Of a stretch of DNA of 37,855 bases, positions 31,491 to 37,855 are shown piece after piece. The stretch is from IMG/VR virus record IMGVR_UViG_3300009537_000068, positions 1 through 37,855 of that record. One strand, given 5' to 3'. The position numbers and the translations under genes are program-made. The DNA comes from a virus. Below the pieces are notes generated by a model. That model was not told the origin of the DNA. It saw nothing but the letters and a program-made list of their open reading frames with translations, and did not search any database. Within the stretch, counting starts at the first letter, position 1. Each line of letters begins with the position of its first letter.

Positions 31491-32294
31491 ATGGTTAAAA
31501 TTAGAACCAATGATATATTTATAACTGATAATGACAAGATTATTTTCGGAAATGATCTAGACTCCGAGCTGTTTTGGGATAGCTCTATAGAAGATTTAAG
31601 ATTAACTACTACTATCAGTGGCGTAGTTCCTACTCAATCCTATCATCTCACGCCCAGATTTTATGTGGACGATCAAATAGGAGTAGCTTCTGGTAGTTTA
31701 CAAAATCAGATAACTTTATATTCTAATCATGCTAATCTACTAGGTTTAGATGGTGATGATCATAATTTATATGTGCCTACAGATGGAAGTAGGGGGTTTA
31801 CTAGTACTGTTTCTGGTATAGATCCGACACAGCCTTATCATCTGGTCACTAGAAATTATTTGGACTCAGGATTTCAAGCTTCGGCTTCTGCTGAATCTGT
31901 TTTATTTGGTTTACAATTTCATTTTGCAATAGAGGCTGCTGAACAACAAACCATTAGTACTTCATATGTGCAGGCTTTAAGTTTAACTGTTTCTGGTACC
32001 TATGGTGGTGGTATTGAAGCTGGTATATATAGGATTGGTTGGAATTTTAACTGGACTCAAGATAAATTGAATAGAGAGTTTTTGGCTAGAGTACAACTAG
32101 ATGATACAGAGACTTTATTTGAAGTAGTAATATCTCCATATGTAGATGTTGCTTATTTTGCTAGTATAACAGGCTTTTTTTATAGCACCATAGCATCTGG
32201 TACTCATTATATAGATCTTGATTTTGCTACTAGTAATATCTCGGCTACATCTAGAATTAAAAACATTAGATTAGAATTTTGGAGGGCTCAGTAA
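31491..32294 (+). CDS. Modular fibre protein (267 aa)
   Basis: 267 residues behind ACGGAGG. Its N-terminal part (IFGNDLDSELFWDSSIEDL, PTQSYHLTPRFYVDDQ) parallels the start of the 946-residue fibre. The middle has GLDGDDHNLYVPTDGSRGF and DPTQPYHLVTRNYLDS. The C-terminal domain (GIYRIGWNFNWTQDK, HYIDLDFATS, RLEFWRAQ) matches the end of the 634-residue protein at 33956. Its stop overlaps the next start (TAATG). It looks like a shortened fibre subunit made of the same parts as its neighbours. Confidence 0.7.
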   Translation: MVKIRTNDIFITDNDKIIFGNDLDSELFWDSSIEDLRLTTTISGVVPTQSYHLTPRFYVDDQIGVASGSLQNQITLYSNHANLLGLDGDDHNLYVPTDGSRGFTSTVSGIDPTQPYHLVTRNYLDSGFQASASAESVLFGLQFHFAIEAAEQQTISTSYVQALSLTVSGTYGGGIEAGIYRIGWNFNWTQDKLNREFLARVQLDDTETLFEVVISPYVDVAYFASITGFFYSTIASGTHYIDLDFATSNISATSRIKNIRLEFWRAQ

Positions 32295-33934
32295 TGGCTA
32301 CTTATAATTATACAAAAAGCCCAGTCGCTGTAGGGACACTAAGAGACGAAATACTAGCTGAAACCGGTATAACAGCCACGCTGACTAATATAAACTACCA
32401 AAGCGGTACCAGTTCTTTAGATATATTCTTTGCTACTACTTTGTCAGCTCCTGAAGTAACTTTACTAAATGCTATTGTAGCTGCTCATGGTGGAGTACAC
32501 CCACCCACACCAGCGGAACTTCCTACTGCAAATGTACCAGCTGATTATGTTATAATATCAGATGGATCAAGTGGTAGTATGTGGGTACCAAGATCAGTAG
32601 TTGTGTCTGGTGTAAATCACAGCGCGCTGGCAGATTTGGACAATGATGACCATCCTCAATATAGCTTGGCTGATGGCAGTAGGCCATTTACTGGCACAGT
32701 AAGTGGTGTAAGTCCTATAGATCCAGATCATCTTACTACTAAATTTTATGTAGATGATGCAATAGCTAGTATTAGCGGTGTGCTAGATGAACATAATGAA
32801 TTGTTGAGCATACAAGGCGGAACAGCCAATGAATACTATCACTTGACGTCCTCTGAGCATACAAATCTTACAAGCGCAGGCGGGGTTAGTAACGCAAGTA
32901 CAGAGCATATTCATGATGATAGGTATTTTACAGAATCAGAGATAACAACTATATCTGGTGATCTTGTATCTCAGTTTCCAACACAATATACTGACGAGTT
33001 GGCGCAGGACGCTGTTGGTAATATAATGGTTGGTACAGGCACGGTTACTATTACTTATGACGATGCCGGTAATACAATTACAGTTAGTGGTATGGAAGCT
33101 GGAGGAATAGATCATGGAGATTTGGCCGGGTTGGGGGATGATGATCATACGCAATACTCACTGGTCGACGGAACTCGCGCATTTACTGGTACAGTAAGTG
33201 GTGTATACCCTACAGATCCAGATCATTTAGTTACCAAAGAATATGTAGATAGTGCAGATAGCCATCAATCCAAATATTTATCGTGGTCCGAATTTCCTAC
33301 GTTTAATGGTACAGCTAATTTAATAGGGTGGAACATTAAAACAGATAGTAATAAAGTTTTAAATAACACGCCGAAATATCCGGCTGAGCCAGCCTATAGC
33401 TCACATATAGTATTAGATGTTTTATCAGCCACATCTTTTCCACTCACTGTTACTGTCTCTGGATTGACAGTTGATGAATCTACAGAATTATATTATGATT
33501 GGGGAGAGAATATTACTATTACTGGCACTGGTTATTATCAAACTTCAACCACTTTTATTGATGCTCCTCAACTTTTTGTTATAGAATCTGGTGAAAGTTG
33601 TAATTGTGATATTTACAGGACGTCTTATTGGGATAATGGTAATTTTAATCTAACAGTGGAAGGATCTAGATTAGAATGGGTACCAGACGCCACTACATGG
33701 AATATAAACGTTATCATATCTGAAGTCTTAGAAGACGGTAGCTTGTTTGTAATTGATGATATTAATTTTGCTAATACCAATACAATTAAAAGAGCCGCGC
33801 TAGACAAAGTTGGCAAATACAAAAGAACTGATTACAATCATTTTATAAAGGCATCTAACAATAGAGGTTTACTAATCCAAATAGACCAGTTTGCTATCTA
33901 TAAGTATAATTTTTATTTAAGATATAGCATGTAA
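32294..33934 (+). CDS. Modular fibre protein (546 aa)
   Basis: 546 residues from ATG 32294, behind GGAGGG and overlapping the previous stop. A TTG five codons upstream is less likely because it would use up the ribosome binding site. The N-terminal 75 residues (ATYNYTKSPV, LDIFFATTLSAPEVTLLNAI, VAAHGG) match those of the gene at 35860. It then has HSALADLDNDDHPQY, YHLTSSEHTNLTSAGGVS, an aligned QDAVG/YDDAGNTITVSG unit and IDHGDLAGLGDDDHTQY. The C-terminal 190 residues (LDVLSATSFPLTVTVSGLTV, DIYRTSYWDNGNFNLTV) are a distinct beta domain. Probably a fibre or baseplate-attached protein. Confidence 0.7.
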   Translation: MATYNYTKSPVAVGTLRDEILAETGITATLTNINYQSGTSSLDIFFATTLSAPEVTLLNAIVAAHGGVHPPTPAELPTANVPADYVIISDGSSGSMWVPRSVVVSGVNHSALADLDNDDHPQYSLADGSRPFTGTVSGVSPIDPDHLTTKFYVDDAIASISGVLDEHNELLSIQGGTANEYYHLTSSEHTNLTSAGGVSNASTEHIHDDRYFTESEITTISGDLVSQFPTQYTDELAQDAVGNIMVGTGTVTITYDDAGNTITVSGMEAGGIDHGDLAGLGDDDHTQYSLVDGTRAFTGTVSGVYPTDPDHLVTKEYVDSADSHQSKYLSWSEFPTFNGTANLIGWNIKTDSNKVLNNTPKYPAEPAYSSHIVLDVLSATSFPLTVTVSGLTVDESTELYYDWGENITITGTGYYQTSTTFIDAPQLFVIESGESCNCDIYRTSYWDNGNFNLTVEGSRLEWVPDATTWNINVIISEVLEDGSLFVIDDINFANTNTIKRAALDKVGKYKRTDYNHFIKASNNRGLLIQIDQFAIYKYNFYLRYSM

Positions 33935-33955
33935 AAGGTATGGGGGAGAGAAATA

Positions 33956-35860
33956 ATGCCAGAATATATTGATAAATTTTTAAGAGAACCAGGACATTCA
34001 AAAGACGTAGATCATTATTTTATAGATCTCAGGGATACCCCTACAACTTATACTGGGTCACAAAACTATGTTGTAACTGTAATTCCCACAGAATCAGGCG
34101 TACAGTTTAGTAATGTTCTTAGTAACATAGGATTTGACACTACTGTATCTGGTGTATATCCAATAGAAGAGTATGATCTAGCTACTAAAGGATATGTTGA
34201 CGATGCTGTTGTGTCTATATCCGGAGCTCTGAGTGTTGGAGACTTACCTTGTTTACAAATAAGAAGAACCACTGACTATACTTTTAACACAACTTGGGAA
34301 GATATAACATTCAATGTAACTGATATAGAAAATAAACCAGATATAATTGAACATGATAATACAAATACAGATAGGATATTGATTAAAGAAGATGGGTTCT
34401 ATAAAATAACCTATACAATGCCTATTCACCCAATAGCATCAGCTACATTTCAGGCCAGAATGCATATAAATGATGCTACAGTGGTTTCTGGTAGTTGGAT
34501 GTGGGTTAAAGATTCTAATGATACTGATGAAATGAGTAATGATTTTATAGCTGAGTTAAGTGCTGGAGACTTTATTACTTTACAACTTGATGCCGACTGT
34601 AATCCTGGAGATGGGTATGCAAGAGCTGATATAGTTGTTACTGTTATAAAACTAGAGGGTATGAAAGGCGATGATGGCGTCGATGGTGCTATAGGCCCTG
34701 CCGGTGCTGGGTCTACTCTTAATATATACAAAGATGGAACTTTAGTGACTGGATCGCCTTTTGAAGCCATAAATTTTGCTAATTTCGACATGGTGGAACA
34801 AACTTCTAGTGGTGTAGTGACAGTGTCAGGCAGTTCTGGTGGAGAATCAGTATCTAGTACGCTTGCTGCTGTACAGGCCAGGAGAACTACTACATATACT
34901 CTTACTAGCTCATATGTTGATATAACGTTTGATATTACGGACGAAGAAACTGATAGTGTATCTATAGAGCACAACGATACAAATACTGATCGTATAGATA
35001 TAAAATCGAATGGAACATATTTAATTACATATAATTTTGATATAGATGCTGGAACTACGGCGGCTGTTACTGATGTTCATGGTCAGATACGTAAAAATGA
35101 CACGTCCGTATTAAACGGCTCACACGCATTGTCTACATCATTTAGCGACACTTCTGTTGATGCTAGATCAGATGTTTATAGCCATTTGTCAAACACATTT
35201 ATTGCTACTCTTTCTAGCGGTGATTTTATATCTCTGCAATTAAAATATAGTGGTCCGGATGCAGCTTCTACTTTTGCTGATGGTACATTAACCATAACAA
35301 AACTACAGGGAATAAGAGGAGATAAAGGGGATACTGGATCTGGTACAAGTATAAATTTGCAGGACGAAGGGTCTAATATAAATAACACGCCTCACACCAC
35401 TTTGAATTTTGTTGGAGATGGGGTGTCAGTTAGTGATTCAGGAAGCGGAGTTGCTACTATAACTGTAAGTGGTAGTAATAGCGCTATAGTTTTTGGATCT
35501 GAATTTCAGGAAGCTTCTTCTGACAGCGAGTCATCCACTACTAGCGAATCATATCAACAGAAATTAAGATTAACTACTAGTAGTTTGCCATCTGGAACCT
35601 ACCGAATAGGATGGTATGGTGAAATTAAAACCGGTGATCAAGATAAAAGAGGGGTTATTAGAGTTGAATTAAATAATACAACTACGCTGGGAGAAGATCA
35701 TACCGAGCCTGATAATGATAACAATTATTGGTCTCGTAGTGGTTTTAAACATATATCATTATCTGGTGTGAACAATATAGATTTAGATTTTAAGTGCGAT
35801 GAAAGCTATATGACAACTTATATAAGAAGATCTAGACTAGAAATTTGGAGGGTTTCGTAA
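33956..35860 (+). CDS. Fibre protein with two C1q/TNF-like domains and collagen-like linkers (634 aa)
   Basis: 634 residues behind GGGGGAG. It has an N-terminal unit with SGVYPIEEYDLATKGYVDDA, then two copies of a jelly-roll-like domain (about 100-232 and 307-448). Both contain the pattern IEHxxTNTDRIxIKxxGxY and end FIxxLSxGDFIxLQL, like C1q/TNF folds. Each copy is followed by a short collagen-like Gly-X-Y linker (GMKGDDGVDGAIGPAG and GIRGDKGDTG). The C-terminal part ends GTYRIGWYGEIKTG and RLEIWRVS, shared with the gene at 31491. Collagen-like plus TNF-like modules suggest a trimeric receptor-binding fibre. The stop overlaps the next start (TAATG). Confidence 0.75.
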   Translation: MPEYIDKFLREPGHSKDVDHYFIDLRDTPTTYTGSQNYVVTVIPTESGVQFSNVLSNIGFDTTVSGVYPIEEYDLATKGYVDDAVVSISGALSVGDLPCLQIRRTTDYTFNTTWEDITFNVTDIENKPDIIEHDNTNTDRILIKEDGFYKITYTMPIHPIASATFQARMHINDATVVSGSWMWVKDSNDTDEMSNDFIAELSAGDFITLQLDADCNPGDGYARADIVVTVIKLEGMKGDDGVDGAIGPAGAGSTLNIYKDGTLVTGSPFEAINFANFDMVEQTSSGVVTVSGSSGGESVSSTLAAVQARRTTTYTLTSSYVDITFDITDEETDSVSIEHNDTNTDRIDIKSNGTYLITYNFDIDAGTTAAVTDVHGQIRKNDTSVLNGSHALSTSFSDTSVDARSDVYSHLSNTFIATLSSGDFISLQLKYSGPDAASTFADGTLTITKLQGIRGDKGDTGSGTSINLQDEGSNINNTPHTTLNFVGDGVSVSDSGSGVATITVSGSNSAIVFGSEFQEASSDSESSTTSESYQQKLRLTTSSLPSGTYRIGWYGEIKTGDQDKRGVIRVELNNTTTLGEDHTEPDNDNNYWSRSGFKHISLSGVNNIDLDFKCDESYMTTYIRRSRLEIWRVS

Positions 35861-36663
35861 TGGCGTCTGCAAAATATACTTATAGTGTATCAAATGATTT
35901 TCCTAATAGTGCAGTAGAATCAACAGCATTAACGTCTCAGATACAAGCATCTAGTATTACGAGAGTACTGGATTATATAAACACTAGTGTAGATGATTGT
36001 GATATATGGTTCCTAGACATTCTTACTGCTGAGGATATAACAACTCTTAGTGGTGTGGTGGCCGCCCATGATGGAACAGCTTTGCCTGTTACTACAGCTC
36101 CTACAATGGCTGATGGAAGGCCTATAGTTATGTCTAACAGTAGACCAGTTGGATATCAAACTATATTCACAATGGCTGGAGACACTGCTAGTGGAATTGG
36201 TGATGGTAAAGAAATTGTGTGGGATTTTTCAAATGATGATGATTTAATGGCTAGTGGAATAGCCCCAGCTGGATATAAAGGCAAATGTTTGAAAATTAAT
36301 TTTTTGGATCCGGTTTACGTGAAAGAAGGAACTATATATTTTCATGGCGCTAAAAAAGGATCTTATATGAATTTTAATATTATATGTCCAAATGGTCAAT
36401 ATTATCTTAACAGAGACGGTACGCCTGCACAGGCTAATGGAGATGTAACAGTTGTTAGATATGTAAACAAGCATCATTTTTATGGTGATTGTCCCATGGG
36501 AGACGAGTTAAATACAGAAAGTGCTACTGAAAATGCTATACCAGAAAATTATAAATTATGTGTAGAAGTGTTTGTGCCAGATACTGATAATGATAGTTAT
36601 GGATATGGTGAGTTGGAATTATATAGATCCAGAACAGTACTATTACCAGGAGAGTCTGTTTAA
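35860..36663 (+). CDS. Fibre-associated protein (267 aa)
   Basis: 267 residues from ATG 35860, behind GGAGGG and overlapping the previous stop. A TTG start five codons upstream is less likely, as with the gene at 32294. The N-terminal 75 residues (SAKYTYSVSNDFPNS, CDIWFLDILTAEDITTLSGV, VAAHDG) are a paralogue of those at 32294. The rest (GKEIVWDFSNDDDLMASGIA, YKGKCLKINFLDPVYVKEGT, HHFYGDCPMGDELNT) is beta-rich with Tyr and Asp, of unknown family. The gene overlaps the next start (TTTAATG). Likely a virion fibre part. Confidence 0.65.
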   Translation: MASAKYTYSVSNDFPNSAVESTALTSQIQASSITRVLDYINTSVDDCDIWFLDILTAEDITTLSGVVAAHDGTALPVTTAPTMADGRPIVMSNSRPVGYQTIFTMAGDTASGIGDGKEIVWDFSNDDDLMASGIAPAGYKGKCLKINFLDPVYVKEGTIYFHGAKKGSYMNFNIICPNGQYYLNRDGTPAQANGDVTVVRYVNKHHFYGDCPMGDELNTESATENAIPENYKLCVEVFVPDTDNDSYGYGELELYRSRTVLLPGESV

Positions 36664-37142
36664 TGTTTATAACAACTTATTTTGATGCTAGTGGTGCTCC
36701 TATTACTGGACTTAGTCCTATAATTACGATAAGAGATATAGACACAGAAGCCATAGTTATTAGTGGTGCGGCTATGAGTGAAGTCGGTGATGGCTTTTAT
36801 GTATATGATTTTGTTGGGTTTGATATAACAAAAGATTATTCAATACTGAGTGATGCTGTTACATTACCAAATATAGCTAGATATAAAGATGCAGTTACAG
36901 GTGAATATGGTGATATAATCAACAATATACATCTGGTTAGTGATAATGTAGAGTTGAGAACAGCCTTGATTAGAAAAATACTTACCAATCGTTTAGAACT
37001 TTTTGACGGAGACACTGACAACTGGGTTTTATATGATGATGACAGCTCTACAGTCTTATTTAAATGGGATGTTACTGATAAAACTGACACTGATATATTA
37101 CAAGAATCTAATGATGATGCAAAAAGAACTAAAGGCGGTTAA
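36663..37142 (+). CDS. Fibre N-terminal-module protein (159 aa)
   Basis: 159 residues, start overlapping the previous stop. Almost the entire protein aligns with residues 1-155 of the fibre protein at 26514: GAPITGLSPIITIRDIDTEA, GDGFYVYDFVGFDITKDYSI, RTALIRKILTNRLELFDGDT, NWVLYDDDSS. It is thus a free-standing form of that module, ending in a Lys/Arg tail. It may be an attachment or adaptor protein. The stop overlaps the next start (TTAATG). Confidence 0.7.
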   Translation: MFITTYFDASGAPITGLSPIITIRDIDTEAIVISGAAMSEVGDGFYVYDFVGFDITKDYSILSDAVTLPNIARYKDAVTGEYGDIINNIHLVSDNVELRTALIRKILTNRLELFDGDTDNWVLYDDDSSTVLFKWDVTDKTDTDILQESNDDAKRTKGG

Positions 37143-37435
37143 TGATGGGGATAAGCACATGGGGATTTGGATCATGTTGTGGAGCGATAACTACGTGGGG
37201 CTGGGGATCAGGTCCGTGCAATCTTATACCCGATATACTAGCTAGTTTTTTAGCGGACCCTACATGCTATGATTGCGTAGCTACTAGGTCTTATGTTGAA
37301 ATTAGTACCAGAGATAGATCAACTGTTTTACTTAGGATTAGGCCTGATAGTATTCCTGAACGATTGTTATCTACTATTTTATTGAGAGCTAAGCCAGATC
37401 AGATTTCTGAGCGGTTGAGATGTTCGACTACATAA
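37142..37435 (+). CDS. Small Gly/Trp/Cys-rich protein (97 aa)
   Basis: 97 residues, start overlapping the previous stop. The start is Gly/Trp-rich (STWGFGSCCGAITTWGWGSG) and has several Cys residues (CC, CNL, CYDC), followed by a repeated Arg/Ser stretch: RSTVLLRIRPDSIPERLLST then RAKPDQISERLRCSTT, two copies of a 19-residue unit ILLRxxPDxIxERL. No family recognised. Tight overlap supports a real gene. Confidence 0.6.
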   Translation: MMGISTWGFGSCCGAITTWGWGSGPCNLIPDILASFLADPTCYDCVATRSYVEISTRDRSTVLLRIRPDSIPERLLSTILLRAKPDQISERLRCSTT

Positions 37436-37454
37436 AATACATAGAAGGTGCTAT

Positions 37455-37855
37455 ATGTCAAGGCGTATAAAAATCAATAAAAAGAAATTTAGAAAGACAT
37501 GGAAACGCCTAGCCAAGGGACTGGGACGGCGTATAGCTGTTTACTTAGCCGATATAGAAAGAGAATGCCCAGCTTGCTATTATGATAAAGTGAACAGAAC
37601 TAGCAGCGGTGTAAGTAAGCTTAGCCCTGGTGATCCTAATTATTTTGTAGTTGGCAGATGCCCAGTCTGCAATGGTAGAGGGGTATTAATAACTACCAGA
37701 AGAAGATGTATCGATGGTATAGTTATATGGAATCCAGGGGGAGAAAAAACCAATAATCTAACCTTTACAGAAGCAGGATATGAAGGAGCTACTTCTGTAG
37801 AAATAAAAATAGACCCGTGTCATTTAAGTTTAATTAAAGGAGCTAAACATTTAGT
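37455..37855 (+). CDS. Cys-rich zinc-finger-like virion protein (partial, cut by window end)
   Basis: Starts at ATG 37455 behind AGAAGGTG and stays open to the end of the window (133 codons visible). It is basic at the start (SRRIKINKKKFRKTWKRLAK). It has a Cys pair CPAC and then CPVCNGRGVL, a CxxCxGxG zinc-binding motif like that of DnaJ. This layout is known in some phage virion proteins between connector and tail genes. The remaining sequence lies beyond the window, so its length and role cannot be given. Confidence 0.7.
   Translation, partial: MSRRIKINKKKFRKTWKRLAKGLGRRIAVYLADIERECPACYYDKVNRTSSGVSKLSPGDPNYFVVGRCPVCNGRGVLITTRRRCIDGIVIWNPGGEKTNNLTFTEAGYEGATSVEIKIDPCHLSLIKGAKHL

Noticed and set aside
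1-37855. tRNA genes, integrase, or attachment sites
   Set aside because: Gaps between genes are short and none shows a cloverleaf, acceptor-like end, or recombinase gene.

Overview
The window looks like about 38 kb of a tailed double-stranded DNA bacteriophage genome (Caudoviricetes). It is AT-rich, and every convincing gene lies on the + strand, tightly packed with good AGGAGG-type ribosome binding sites and frequent stop/start overlaps. Diagnostic phage genes are a large terminase, a portal protein, a prohead-protease-like protein, a scaffold-like protein, a major capsid protein and a long series of repeat-built tail or fibre proteins. The host cannot be named from the sequence. The adhesin style (LamG, SPRY and propeller repeats behind a short shared N-terminal peptide) recalls uncultured environmental phages. 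No tRNA, integrase, lysis or replication gene was seen.

Layout. 1-2506: end of a fibre gene, a LamG/SPRY adhesin and a small tail-associated protein. 2511-8602: a ClpP-type protease, a coiled-coil protein, an actin/Hsp70-fold ATPase and a second coiled-coil protein, interspersed with three free-standing HNH endonuclease genes. 8638-13213: a mixed accessory block with a glycosyltransferase, a cold-shock protein gene split by a group I intron, a deoxynucleotide-kinase-like P-loop protein, an HD-domain protein, a zinc-ribbon protein and a NusG-like elongation factor. 13219-24409: the packaging and head block, with two small DNA-binding-like proteins (one probably the small terminase), large terminase, a six-repeat propeller-like adhesin, portal, prohead protease, small head proteins, scaffold and a major capsid gene split by a second group I intron that carries a LAGLIDADG endonuclease. 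24393-24457: a consensus-type promoter overlapping a strong terminator. 24473-37855: a small membrane protein, connector-like small proteins, and a run of modular fibre proteins that share repeats and duplicated gene pairs, ending in a truncated zinc-finger protein.

Two themes stand out. First, mobile-intron load: two group I introns, one intronic LAGLIDADG nuclease and three free-standing HNH nucleases. Both split genes join in frame to intact proteins only when the introns are removed. Second, modular receptor-binding proteins: the same short domains recur across at least seven genes. The most unusual functional grouping is ClpP protease, coiled-coil protein, actin-like ATPase and coiled-coil protein, placed away from the head genes although the phage also has its own prohead-protease candidate.
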